Shown here one piece after another: positions 8,170-17,906 of a stretch of 64,000 nucleotides of DNA. The stretch comes from Paenibacillus sp. Root52 (GTDB lineage: Bacteria > Bacillota > Bacilli > Paenibacillales > Paenibacillaceae): NCBI RefSeq assembly GCF_001426865.1, contig NZ_LMFO01000001.1, positions 620,001-684,000 on the forward strand. Reading direction: 5' to 3'. Under the pieces are notes generated by a model. It had not been told where the DNA came from, ran no database searches, and saw only the letters and a list, made by a program, of their open reading frames with translations. Both the position numbers and the translations under genes were made by a program. Every line of letters begins with the position of its first letter. The first letter of the stretch is position 1.

Positions 8170-11100
8170 ATGACAATGATTTCGAAGAAGTGGAAGTCGC
8201 TAATGATCGCGCTTTTACTGGCATTTTCAAGTCTGCCATTACAGGTTAGCGCTTTGCCAGAGGTCGCAGCGGCTGCAGTAAAGAACGATATTTCCAATGC
8301 CAACCTATCTGCCAAAGTTGGGGACTTAGGCCAGATCGAAGAGCTCTATATCAACAACAACCCTACCAATAAACAGGGAAAGCCAATCAATTTCGTCCTA
8401 CCTAACACTACTTCACCGCAAAATGGTACTCAGCACCAGTGGATGGGTGAAATGATCTTCTCTTACCGTACGGGTGCTAGTGGACAATTCCCTGACAATA
8501 GAGACGGCTTTGTAGAAGTGGATACCAATAAGACATTGGCCGCTGGAGGATCTACACAATATTCGACGATCAATCCTAATAACCCCTATATTAACAAGTT
8601 AGCATCAGCAGATGGCAAGAAGGTAGAAGTCAACTTTATCGGACAGAACCTGGACTCTACGGTTCAGCGGGTAATGAAGGGCTTCGATGTGAAGTCAGTT
8701 TTTGATATGGAGACCAATGACGGTTCAATGCTGTGGGAAATTACGGTGAAGAACAAGAGTAACCAGTATATAGAATTCGGGGATATTGGCTTGCCGATGC
8801 CTTGGAATAACAAATACCAGACCTTATCTGATACTTATGATGATCGTGTGACGGTGCATAATTTTGCAGGTGCTGATAGTGGATATTCTTATGTCATCCG
8901 TACCAGTGGTGAGGGGAACTTTATGCTCTTCACTCCGGTGCCGGAGAGCGGTGCTCGAATTGAATATGTAGATTATTGGATGCATGAAGCAGGAGAGTTA
9001 CGTGCTGCAGATACATTTAAGAATTGGACCGGGGACAGTGGCGGTTGGTATCCAGGGTTGAACGTTCTCTATATCCACTCCAAAGATATTCAAAAAACAG
9101 GGCGCGGTTACTATACCGATGCTTCCAGTCTTGTTCTCGGGCCGGATGAGTCCAAGACGTATAAGTTCAAATTCTCAGCGATCCGTGGAGGCGACAATAC
9201 GCCGCAGGAAAGTGCCCAAAGCCCTAATAACAGCTCGACCTCAATGGAAGACCGTGAAGCCAATCTCCGCTCCATTCTATATAAATCAGGCATGATTGAT
9301 GCCGTAGCGGTGCCGGGCTTCCAGACTGCGATTAATATGCCTGTAAAGCTTGATCTGCACTATGACGACAGTATCGTTGATGTACAGTCCATCGATATTC
9401 TGAATGTGGATGAGAATGATCCGTTTGACGAAGCGCATATTCCGGATATCAAGCCTGGGAAGAGTAGGCAGGAAATGGTTGACAACTCACGTAGCGGACG
9501 GGGACTGCCTAATGGGAATCCCGGCTATAACGAGTCAATTGAGTTTGTGGAGACTAAAATTGTAAATGGTGAGCAGCATCATATCTATTCCCTTCAGTTT
9601 GATTCGATTGGCAACAATAGCGTGCGTGTTGAATATAAGCTGAAGGACGGCAGCGAATGGGTGGATAAATTTACTCAATTCGAGTTCAATGTTCTAGCCG
9701 AGCTGGATGCAATCTCGGACGCCCACTCCGAATTCATGGTCGAGCAAACACAGGATAAGAACCCAGAAAGTCCGACTTATGGTAACTATTTCGATTGGTA
9801 TCTTTCAAGCGGCAAGGATCTCAACATAAACCATTGGGGGGATGACTGGAGCCATGACAACGTCAACTTCATGACAATGAAGAACTATCTGGAACCTAAC
9901 CCGGATGAAATTCGCTCTATCGAGACATACCTGATTGACTTCATGTGGGAAAGATACATGAAGAATACGCAGGATAGCTACATCGTTGCAAACTGGCTAA
10001 AAGATTCTGGGGCATATACGGACAAAGATAAGCCCTATACACGTACATTCTCCGAAATCATGGAAGCTACCGGATTCTTCAATATGTACCGGATTCAGAA
10101 GGCGTATCCTAATCTCATCGAGTATCGGGAATCACCTCAGTTTTATCTGGAGAAGGCTTATAACATTTATTATAAGCGTGTTTCAACCGGAGCCATCGGA
10201 TTCTATGGCGAGCAGCAAATCCCGGATATGATTGAAGCACTGAAGGAAGAGGGAATGCAGACCGAGTCAGCCAATCTGCAGAAGAAGTTTGCCCTCGATA
10301 AGGGAAGAAATATGACGAGAGCCGCGTATCCATACGGATCCGAATTTGAATATGATAATACCGGCGAAGAAGGGGCTTATGCAGCAGCGAAGGGGCTGCG
10401 TACGTACTATCCAACAGACACGCTTACAGGTGCTGCAGAGAAAAGTATGGAAATGGCCGATTGGAAAACACGTGCCATGCGCGGGATACAGCCTACCTGG
10501 TTCCATTATTCAGTGCCTGTCTTCCGCGGCGGTGAAGGTTGGTGGAATTTCCAATACACTGCGTCTTTAGCAGGATACATTATGGATGATTGGCTCCGAT
10601 ATGAGAATGATGGCAGGACGGTGGAGCAGAAGGCAATTGCACAGCAGCGTAATTACGCTGCGAAGATTTCGAACTTCAATGCCGTCAATATGGGTCAGAT
10701 TTCAGCTAATTCAGTTGGCAGCACCTCTTGGCGATATTCGATGTATAAGGGAGGAACAGGAACTAAAGACGTATACGATGGCGGCTCACGCGTCATGAGT
10801 AATGGCTGGAATGACTTTTCGGGCGAATCGGAAGAAGGTCTCTATGGTTCCCTACTCAGCATCAGCTCCGATATTGTGACAGATCCCGTATTTGGGCTGT
10901 TCGGATATGGGGCGCTGGTGACTGACGAAGGAGACAGCTACAACATTACACCGAAAGACGGGTTCGGCAAGCGTATCAATCTGATCGATGAGAAAATCTA
11001 TTTGGAGCTCGAAAGCGATAAAATAGAAAGCGCACAAATTCAAAAAGACGGTAAGGGCTACACTCTTCAACTTCTCAACGTTTCCGGAAAAGAACATACC

Positions 11101-14100
11101 TCACGGATTTCGTTCGATGGCGTAGGGATGGAGAATGGCTATTATACGATGAAGCTGAATGGTGAAAAAGCCGGACAGTTCTATGTTAAGAATAATGCAG
11201 GCGTTGCGATGTTCCAGATGGGCAGCGTGCAACAAGCTGAATTGACCATTGAAAAATCAGCCGGCGGTGAAAATGAAGCTCCGCAAATTACTGTTGAATT
11301 GGCGACACAACACCCGCAGGCGTTAATTCCATTTATGCTGAATGGAATCGTAACCGATGATGGCGCGCCAGAAGGGACACTGTCTTATCAATGGGAAGTC
11401 GTCAGCGCTCCGGAAGGCGGCAAGCTCACCTTTAATCATCCGAAAGCAAGCATTACACAGGCTACAGGTACGAAAGAGGGAACTTATACGGTTAAGCTTA
11501 GCGCAAGTGATGGAACACTGACTGGTTCCAGTCCGGTAACCTTTGAGCTGGCTTCTCCACCTGATAAACAGCCTCCAGCAATTGGCCAGGTGATTGCGGC
11601 TCAGGACGTTAGCAATAACAGTATCGTGGTATTGTCCGGGGAGGCTATTGCCGACCCTGTGCATGGTGAGGCAGAAGAACCACAGTTGAACTACACCTGG
11701 GTCGTGAAGCAACAGCCTGCGGGTTCAGCGGATATTTCTTTTGTAGATGGTGACAAGACATCGGCCTATGCGCGTGTAAGTAAGGCAGGCACTTACGTAT
11801 TTACTTTCAGTGCAGTAGATGGAGACAAAGAAGCCAGCAAGGATGTAACTATCGAGATCAAGGAAGATACAGTTGATGTTTACCGGGCACTCAGTGCAGT
11901 GACCAAGAAGGATATTGCACCACAACTCCCTAGACAAATTTATATTCTGTCAGAGGACGGGTACATTCAGCAGGACATTACTTGGGATGTTATTGATCCA
12001 AGCAGCTATGCTAGTCCGGCTCAAGTTGAGATCAGAGGAAACGTCAATGGTAGTGCGCTGGAGGTTTGGGCTACTGTATATGTCGTGGATACAGGATTAC
12101 AGAATGCGGCTCTGACAGCTAAAGCCTCTGCAAGCTTCTCTGGTGGAGACGGATATCCGGAAGCGATGAATAACGGTATTGAACCTAAGAGCTCAGCAGA
12201 TTTTTCACCCAACCGCGGTGCCACCAACAGTGCATGGCATAACTGGGGAAGAGAAGGAGATCCGGCATGGGTGACGTATGAATGGGATCAGCCATTCCTG
12301 GCCGCCTCCATGGATGTATATGTATTTCAGGACAACGGCGGGAACTTCCGTCCGAAGGATATGCAACTTATGCTTCGCGGCGAAGATGGGAAATGGTACA
12401 CCCCGCGGGACATAAAGGGACTGGGTAATGAACTTAATAAATACAATACAACTACCTTTGAGCCTCAATATATTACAGGTGTCCGTTTGGATATGAAGCC
12501 TTCCGTTAATGGCAGCGGTATTCTGGAATGGAAGGTAAATGGCTATACCGGCGCGGTAGATAAGTCAGAACTGATCAAGGTCTATAACTATGTAAATACA
12601 TTAAATGCATCGAACTTTATAGATCCAGGCCTTGCTCCAATTGAAGCGGCGAAGACAGAAGCTTCTGCTGTAATCAAGAATATAAACGCCACAGACGGAG
12701 AAATAACCTTGGCGCTGGAAAAATTGTTGACGGATTTGCATCTGCTCAGTCCGAGAGACGGCAATATGGCCTTCCTCGCCAATGCTTCTTCCAGCTACAC
12801 CTCTCCTTGGGAGAGCCTGGCGGCAGTGAATGACGGTAAGAAGGAAGGCAACAATATCCCGCACTGGGGAACCTGGGGACATGAAGGCGCAGAGGAGTGG
12901 GTGCAATATGAATGGCCGCAGGGTGCCACTATCCAGAGTTCGAATCTGGTGCTGTGGTCAGACGCAGGAGGGATCAAGCCACCTACCCAAGTGGTGTATT
13001 CTTACATCCCAGCGGATAGCGCTACCAATGAATGGGTAACCGCAGGAACGATTACGGAAGGAATCAATGTGGTTGAACATTCTCCGGCAGAATCCTCCAA
13101 TCCGTATACGTTTGATCCGGCGCTGGAGGTAAAGGCGCTGCGGGTTACCTTGACCAAGCAATCAAGGGCGGGAGATAACGGTGTAGGCATATGGGAATGG
13201 GAAGTTCACCAGGCGGTATCTATGCCTGATCGTGAAGGTCCAGTAACACCAACCGGGGTGGCACCGTCCGTTCTCCATGGAGATGACGGCAAACTGATTG
13301 GTGTTACAAGCGAAATGGAGTATAAGCAGGAAGGCGCAGAAGAATATACTGCAATTGCAACAACTGAGGTTATAGGCCTCTCCGCTGGTAAATATTATGT
13401 CCGGTATATGAAGACCGATTCGCTGAATGCCAGCCTGGATAAGGAAGTTGTTATACCGGAAGGGCAGCCACAGGAGCAGGCTGCACCCGATGCGAGTGGG
13501 TGGGTAATTTCACACGCCAATCCGGATACCGAGACGAAAGGCAAAATTGAAGGTTTGAATGATACGATGGAATACCGGAAGCTTGGCGAAGAGGAATACG
13601 TGCTTGTTATAGGTACAACGATCAGTGATCTGCATCCCGGCAGTTATCAAATCCGGTACGCAGCCACAGACAACCTAAAGGCAAGTCCACCAGTAACAGT
13701 AGATATTCGCAATGAAGCCAAGGAAGACAGAGAGGGCCCAACAGCGGAAGCACTGATTATTACATCACCTACAGTGGCAGGCGGAAGTGATGGCAGAATC
13801 GAAAATGTGACTGCCGATATGGAGTACCGCAAGGCGGATCAGGGAGGTTATATGCCGATCAGTGGAACCAGCATTGAAGGTCTAGAGGCAGGTAGCTATG
13901 AGCTCCGGTACGCAGGAACGGATCTGAGCAATCCAAGCCCTACTATTCTAGTCATCGTCCCTGAAGGAATCAAACAGGAGCAGAATCCACCGTCCAGTGA
14001 AGAGGTCAAGGCTATAAATGTTAGTGCAGCGGGTGTTAAGGACGGTAAGATTACTGGTGTGAGTCCTGCTATGGAATATCGACAAGGGGGAGGAGAAGCT

Positions 14101-15498
14101 GTCAACTGGGAAGCGATCACAGGCACAGATATTTCAGGTCTTGGCAACGGAATCTACGAAGTGAGATATAAAGAAACGGCAACTCATTATGCGAGCCCAT
14201 CCCTTACTGTCGTTATCAGCAATCCAGTTATCAATCCAGAACCGACGGAAACACCGCCGTCAACGGATTCACCTGTGTCAGTCACCGTACCTACTCCAAC
14301 TCCGACTGTGACTCCTGAAAACATAAAAGTCGAAGGAGGAATAATTAAGATTTTGGCACCAAAGACGGATAGCAAAACCGGTATAGCTAAAGGAGCACCC
14401 ATCCGGCAGGCAGACATTAATAAGGCTCTTGATCATGCGCAAGCGAATGGCAGCAATGTTAAAACGATTGTAGTGGAAATACCGAAAGCTGAGGGAGCGA
14501 GGTCCTATGCAGTTGAGCTTCCAGCAGTTGCACTAACCGCAGATCCTGGCAATATCAAGATAGAGATAAATACGGAATTTGGTACCATTACCGTGCCTTC
14601 TAATATGCTGAAGTATGTATCAGGTGCGAAGAGTGTGGAACTGGCAATAAGCCAGTTAGATCCTGCAAAGATTCATTCAGAAGTAAAATCTGTGACAACC
14701 GGCAAGCCTGTTATTGCATTTACGGTCCACTTAGATGGAGTAGAAATGGTAGCCCTGAATGCACCTGCTGAAATCAGAGTGCCATATACTCCTGATGTTG
14801 AAGAATTGGCTAATTCCAAATACCTTACCGTTTCGTATATGGCTGCAAACAGTACGTTTGTACAGCTACTGAATGGCAGATACGATAGCGATTTACAAGC
14901 CATGGTTTTTACAGCTGCAAATACAGGTGAATATACAGTTGTGTATACTAAGACGTATTTCAATGACGTTATTAAGGATTCATGGTATGCACCAGCTGTT
15001 GAAACAATGGCGTCCAAAGGATTCATCGAAGGGACATCAGCAACAAGCTTTAGTCCCGGCCGACAGGTCACAAGGGGTGAGTATCTAGCCTGGTTAGTAA
15101 AGACACTGGAGCTTAAAGCGGAGGTTAACACCACATTTGATGATGTTGAGCTAGAAGACCTTTATTATGAAGAAATCGGAATCGCCAAAGCACTCGGGAT
15201 CGCCCTGGGCTCGAATGGCAGCTTCTATCCGGAAACGGAAATTACTAGACAAGATTTGGCTGTGCTGACCATGAGAGCTTTGCGGGCAGTGGAGAAAACC
15301 GAGCTGAATAGTACAGCAGAGGATCTCAAGAGATTTGCCGATGCCGTAAATGTAGCCAAGTACGCAATTGATGATATGGCTGCAATGGTTAAAATGGGTC
15401 TCATCAATGGGCGAAGCAATGCCATCTTAAGTCCTACTGGAATGACAACCAGAGCAGAAGCTACTCAGGTCCTGTATAAGATTTTCTTGCAATTATAA
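8170..15498 (+). CDS. Giant secreted SLH-anchored protein with DUF5695-like N-terminus
   Basis: The start at 8170 follows CAGGAGG with 5-base spacing and opens a signal peptide (hydrophobic stretch at residues 11-27, cut near VSALP). Reading upstream to 7939 adds implausible residues. The 2442-residue protein contains, approximately: a DUF5695-like catalytic-looking region (40-1025); two PKD/Ig-like domains (1034-1235); a Big_4-like segment (1241-1311); two discoidin-like carbohydrate-binding domains (1307-1464 and 1531-1681) around a helical linker; four repeats of about 83 residues (1686-2017); a PT-rich linker (2018-2051); a beta domain; and three SLH domains (2265-2442) that bind secondary cell wall polymer. 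It should sit on the cell surface and bind or cut glycans. The N-terminal activity is unknown to me. Confidence 0.9.
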   Translation: MTMISKKWKSLMIALLLAFSSLPLQVSALPEVAAAAVKNDISNANLSAKVGDLGQIEELYINNNPTNKQGKPINFVLPNTTSPQNGTQHQWMGEMIFSYRTGASGQFPDNRDGFVEVDTNKTLAAGGSTQYSTINPNNPYINKLASADGKKVEVNFIGQNLDSTVQRVMKGFDVKSVFDMETNDGSMLWEITVKNKSNQYIEFGDIGLPMPWNNKYQTLSDTYDDRVTVHNFAGADSGYSYVIRTSGEGNFMLFTPVPESGARIEYVDYWMHEAGELRAADTFKNWTGDSGGWYPGLNVLYIHSKDIQKTGRGYYTDASSLVLGPDESKTYKFKFSAIRGGDNTPQESAQSPNNSSTSMEDREANLRSILYKSGMIDAVAVPGFQTAINMPVKLDLHYDDSIVDVQSIDILNVDENDPFDEAHIPDIKPGKSRQEMVDNSRSGRGLPNGNPGYNESIEFVETKIVNGEQHHIYSLQFDSIGNNSVRVEYKLKDGSEWVDKFTQFEFNVLAELDAISDAHSEFMVEQTQDKNPESPTYGNYFDWYLSSGKDLNINHWGDDWSHDNVNFMTMKNYLEPNPDEIRSIETYLIDFMWERYMKNTQDSYIVANWLKDSGAYTDKDKPYTRTFSEIMEATGFFNMYRIQKAYPNLIEYRESPQFYLEKAYNIYYKRVSTGAIGFYGEQQIPDMIEALKEEGMQTESANLQKKFALDKGRNMTRAAYPYGSEFEYDNTGEEGAYAAAKGLRTYYPTDTLTGAAEKSMEMADWKTRAMRGIQPTWFHYSVPVFRGGEGWWNFQYTASLAGYIMDDWLRYENDGRTVEQKAIAQQRNYAAKISNFNAVNMGQISANSVGSTSWRYSMYKGGTGTKDVYDGGSRVMSNGWNDFSGESEEGLYGSLLSISSDIVTDPVFGLFGYGALVTDEGDSYNITPKDGFGKRINLIDEKIYLELESDKIESAQIQKDGKGYTLQLLNVSGKEHTSRISFDGVGMENGYYTMKLNGEKAGQFYVKNNAGVAMFQMGSVQQAELTIEKSAGGENEAPQITVELATQHPQALIPFMLNGIVTDDGAPEGTLSYQWEVVSAPEGGKLTFNHPKASITQATGTKEGTYTVKLSASDGTLTGSSPVTFELASPPDKQPPAIGQVIAAQDVSNNSIVVLSGEAIADPVHGEAEEPQLNYTWVVKQQPAGSADISFVDGDKTSAYARVSKAGTYVFTFSAVDGDKEASKDVTIEIKEDTVDVYRALSAVTKKDIAPQLPRQIYILSEDGYIQQDITWDVIDPSSYASPAQVEIRGNVNGSALEVWATVYVVDTGLQNAALTAKASASFSGGDGYPEAMNNGIEPKSSADFSPNRGATNSAWHNWGREGDPAWVTYEWDQPFLAASMDVYVFQDNGGNFRPKDMQLMLRGEDGKWYTPRDIKGLGNELNKYNTTTFEPQYITGVRLDMKPSVNGSGILEWKVNGYTGAVDKSELIKVYNYVNTLNASNFIDPGLAPIEAAKTEASAVIKNINATDGEITLALEKLLTDLHLLSPRDGNMAFLANASSSYTSPWESLAAVNDGKKEGNNIPHWGTWGHEGAEEWVQYEWPQGATIQSSNLVLWSDAGGIKPPTQVVYSYIPADSATNEWVTAGTITEGINVVEHSPAESSNPYTFDPALEVKALRVTLTKQSRAGDNGVGIWEWEVHQAVSMPDREGPVTPTGVAPSVLHGDDGKLIGVTSEMEYKQEGAEEYTAIATTEVIGLSAGKYYVRYMKTDSLNASLDKEVVIPEGQPQEQAAPDASGWVISHANPDTETKGKIEGLNDTMEYRKLGEEEYVLVIGTTISDLHPGSYQIRYAATDNLKASPPVTVDIRNEAKEDREGPTAEALIITSPTVAGGSDGRIENVTADMEYRKADQGGYMPISGTSIEGLEAGSYELRYAGTDLSNPSPTILVIVPEGIKQEQNPPSSEEVKAINVSAAGVKDGKITGVSPAMEYRQGGGEAVNWEAITGTDISGLGNGIYEVRYKETATHYASPSLTVVISNPVINPEPTETPPSTDSPVSVTVPTPTPTVTPENIKVEGGIIKILAPKTDSKTGIAKGAPIRQADINKALDHAQANGSNVKTIVVEIPKAEGARSYAVELPAVALTADPGNIKIEINTEFGTITVPSNMLKYVSGAKSVELAISQLDPAKIHSEVKSVTTGKPVIAFTVHLDGVEMVALNAPAEIRVPYTPDVEELANSKYLTVSYMAANSTFVQLLNGRYDSDLQAMVFTAANTGEYTVVYTKTYFNDVIKDSWYAPAVETMASKGFIEGTSATSFSPGRQVTRGEYLAWLVKTLELKAEVNTTFDDVELEDLYYEEIGIAKALGIALGSNGSFYPETEITRQDLAVLTMRALRAVEKTELNSTAEDLKRFADAVNVAKYAIDDMAAMVKMGLINGRSNAILSPTGMTTRAEATQVLYKIFLQL

Positions 15499-15504
15499 TA
15501 AAAT

Positions 15505-15552
15505 AAAACGATCTTGATCCTGTTTCTTATAGGGTCAAGATCGTTTTGTTTT
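15505..15552 (+). terminator. Strong terminator after the SLH protein gene
   Basis: A 13-bp perfect stem, AAAACGATCTTGA (15505-15517) with TCAAGATCGTTTT (15535-15547), is followed by T-rich sequence. The flanking A and T runs would let it act in both directions, which suits the convergent peroxidase gene. Confidence 0.9.
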
Positions 15553-15602
15553 TCAGGAAATGCTGTCTTTAACCGACAAAAAAAGTTTAATACATTGTTC
15601 AA

Positions 15603-16154
15603 CTACTTTGAAAGCAACGATTTAATTATTGGCTCTATTTCAAGTGGTTCAGTTGTGGTCTCATATCTCCCGTGCACCTGACCGTTACGATCGATCAAAA
15701 ACTTAGTGAAGTTCCACTTAATTCCGTCACCCATATATATATCAGGGTAATTCTCGTTCAGAAAATTCTTCATCCATTCCCCGCTGGCGGTTTCAGTATC
15801 GAAACCTTGAAATGGCGCTTGCGCTGTTAAAAACTGATAAATGGGATGGACGTTTTGGCCCCTAACTTCAATCTTTTCGAATAACGAAAACGTTAACTTA
15901 AACAGATTCTCACAATAAGCTTTCACTTCCGAATTGTCCCCAGGTTCCTTCTCATTAAACTGATTACACGGAAATGCGAGAATCTCCAAACCATCATGAT
16001 GGTACTTTTCATACAACTGCTGAAGAGTCGTAAATTGGCGAGAATAGCTACATTTACTTGCTGTATTAACAACAAGTAAAACTTTCCCACGGAATCTTGC
16101 TAAATCAGCTGGTGTTCCATCTATGGTATGGATCTTCATATCATAAAAAGACAT
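15603..16154 (-). CDS. gpx: Glutathione peroxidase-family thiol peroxidase
   Basis: This 183-residue thioredoxin-fold protein reduces peroxides. The catalytic tetrad is present: C35 in NTASKC, Q in FPCNQF, and W and N in KWNFTKFL. The cysteine in FPCNQF is the usual resolving cysteine. As in other bacterial members, thioredoxin is the probable electron donor; this is family knowledge. The residues after the catalytic cysteine (SYSRQFTTL) differ from the common GFT-type motif. AGGAGG lies directly against an upstream ATG at 16163, so the ATG at 16154, nine bases away, is the better start. It stands alone and converges with the giant surface protein. Confidence 0.9.
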   Translation of the reverse strand: MSFYDMKIHTIDGTPADLARFRGKVLLVVNTASKCSYSRQFTTLQQLYEKYHHDGLEILAFPCNQFNEKEPGDNSEVKAYCENLFKLTFSLFEKIEVRGQNVHPIYQFLTAQAPFQGFDTETASGEWMKNFLNENYPDIYMGDGIKWNFTKFLIDRNGQVHGRYETTTEPLEIEPIIKSLLSK

Positions 16155-16396
16155 CTGAATCATCCTCCTAATATATTCAAATGGTTACATATCCATCTTA
16201 AGCTAAATAAACCCCATTGGAGAAATATATAATATCAATTACTTACATAGGTAAATCCTATATCGAAATATTTGATGTACTTGATTTCGTCTTCATTTAG
16301 GGGAACTTACGTTCTTTACATACGAGGTATATGAGGTTTATAATACTACTACTGGAACGGAAACGTAGATCTGTCTGCTTAATTGGAGGAGTATGT

Positions 16397-16965
16397 ATGC
16401 CATATTGTAAAGTTAAGCATGCCAATATATATTACGAGGAAATGGGTACAGGTAAACCGATTATAATGATTCATGGTTTTTCACCAGACCATCGGTTAAT
16501 GAGTGGGTGTATGGAACCTATTTTTGAAAAGATTCCCGGATGGCGTCGCATTATTTGGTTATACATAGTGATCGCGAGTTTATGGACACCTTAACTGAAG
16601 AGCAAATAAGTGATTTTAGCGCAAATCAAGTCGTTCTCAATGAATATAATTGGAAAAGGTATTCGGAAGAGATCGTTGCAGGTTGTGAGATCGCTGACTA
16701 CGATTTTCTTAACGAGCGTCAAAAAAACTATGGATTTTCCACAAATGTAGATGAATTAGTTTTTGATAAACCAACAGTATTTACACTCGGGCGACAAGAT
16801 GCAGTCGTTCGTTACAAAGACGCTTTTAGAATTTTAGACATTTACCCTAGAGCAACATTTGCTGTTCTAGATCGAGCTGGCCATAATCTTCAGATTGAAC
16901 AGGCTCTATTATTTGATTCACTTATCTGTGAGTGGCTTGATAGAGTAACAGAGTTTGGATTTTAA
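16397..16965 (+). pseudogene. Alpha/beta hydrolase with internal deletion and frameshift
   Basis: A GGAGGA site precedes ATG 16397 and a normal N-terminus follows: NIYYEEMGTGKPIIMIHGF, containing the oxyanion HG motif. The family then continues through GWRRI, but here the frame soon runs to a stop at 16594. A second frame resumes the protein at about 16558 (TLTEEQISDFSANQVV) and ends normally at 16965, keeping PTVFTLGRQDAVV and the catalytic histidine in DRAGHNLQIEQ. By comparison with intact relatives I remember, about 110 residues are missing, including the nucleophile elbow (GxSxG). The product cannot be a working hydrolase. A repeat copy with a terminator follows immediately. Confidence 0.85.
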
Positions 16966-16983
16966 TTTTATGATATTCCATCA

Positions 16984-17067
16984 TACTAAGAGGAAACGTT
17001 AGTGAAATGTAATAGGGATCGTTGCAGAAATGCTACCGATCCTTTTTTTGTATACCTTTAGGGACAG
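16984..17067 (+). repeat. Dispersed terminator-bearing repeat, copy A
   Basis: Contains an AAACGTTAG block, then GGGATCGTTGCAGAAATGCT, a GGATCG/CGATCC hairpin (17016-17042) with seven T, then GTATACCTTTAGGGACAG. The same ordered blocks recur at 17571, 18885, 19448 (inverted), 20382 (right part only) and 21030. Here it would terminate the broken hydrolase transcript. Confidence 0.75.
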
Positions 17068-17071
17068 AAAA

Positions 17072-17098
17072 AGAGAGCATTGATCATGCTCTCTTTCA
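17072..17098 (+). terminator. Hairpin next to repeat copy A
   Basis: AGAGAGCAT (17072-17080) pairs with ATGCTCTCT (17086-17094) around a short TGATC loop, then TTT. The T run is short. It backs up the repeat-borne terminator or faces the convergent fragment at 17191. Confidence 0.55.
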
Positions 17099-17190
17099 TA
17101 TAAACACTACTATTTGCATTTCGCTCCGAGATCTATCTTATCTACCATTAAAAAAAAGAGTTTCAATCTCTAGCTTTCTTTATCGTCATT

Positions 17191-17443
17191 TTATACTCTG
17201 AGATATACAGATCTAAACATAGGAATCATCAATTGTTTGGACTTATCATTAATTTGATTTAATTGTCGAGCTATTTCGGATTCGTTAAAAACCGTCTGTT
17301 TCTCATACCATTCATATGTTCCGTGTTCTGTATATATCGTACCAATAAATCTGAATTTATCGGGATCTAAACAAATTTGATTGCGGTATCTTTCCTGAAC
17401 TCATTACTGCTACAAAGACATTGAAAAGTGTATGTTTTAACAT
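17191..17443 (-). pseudogene. Frameshifted small gene of unknown function
   Basis: On the minus strand, a GGAGG site at 17451-17455 precedes an ATG at 17443. That frame reads MLKHTLFNVFVAVMSSGK and soon stops. Another frame then gives a convincing protein-like stretch, with CLDPDKFRFIGTIYTEHG followed by TYEWYEKQTVFNESEIARQL, ending in TAA at 17191-17193. Joined by one frameshift this would be about 83 residues. I do not recognise a family. Amino-acid composition and the good start site argue that it was once a real gene. It lies between two repeat copies. Confidence 0.5.
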
Positions 17444-17570
17444 ATTATTCCCTCCTTAGCTTATGTTCTTCTTTTATTAAAAACGATTGTAAACGCAGCA
17501 GAATGGAAAAAAACCAATAGAACTGCTGCCTAAATATAAGGGGTTTATGAACAAAAGCATCAAACTGATT

Positions 17571-17712
17571 ACTAAACGTTCCGATGTATATTGATGAAAG
17601 CTGAAGAAGGGATCGTGCAGAAATCCATACAATCCCTTTTGTATACCTTTTAAGACAGTAACAAACGTAAAAATTATATTAGACTGTCATTAAGTTAACG
17701 GGCAGATTAGCA
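17571..17712 (+). repeat. Dispersed repeat, copy B
   Basis: Shows, in order, a degraded AAACGTT block, AGGGATCGTGCAGAAATCC, a T run, GTATACCTTTTAAGACAG, ACAAACGTAAAAATTATATT, then CATTAAGTTAACGGGCAG. It has both the hairpin portion and the downstream tail, so it helps define the full unit. The hairpin is imperfect here. Confidence 0.7.
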
Positions 17713-17906
17713 CAACTAAAATAAGATAAGTAGATTTCGTCTGCTATAATACCTACATCGACTATGAATGGAAGGGGATTGAGCAATCAATGCTTTTAGA
17801 AGAGGAAGCTCCCACATTATTGAGGGAGGTTTACTAGTTGAAAACTTCAAATTGAGACGGAAGAGAAAACATAAGAGCAGGTTAGATGAATTACGGAGGA
17901 ATGAAG

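Noticed and set aside
15888..15903. cre-like GAAAACGTTAAC
   Set aside because: It lies inside the peroxidase coding region away from any promoter and is probably chance.
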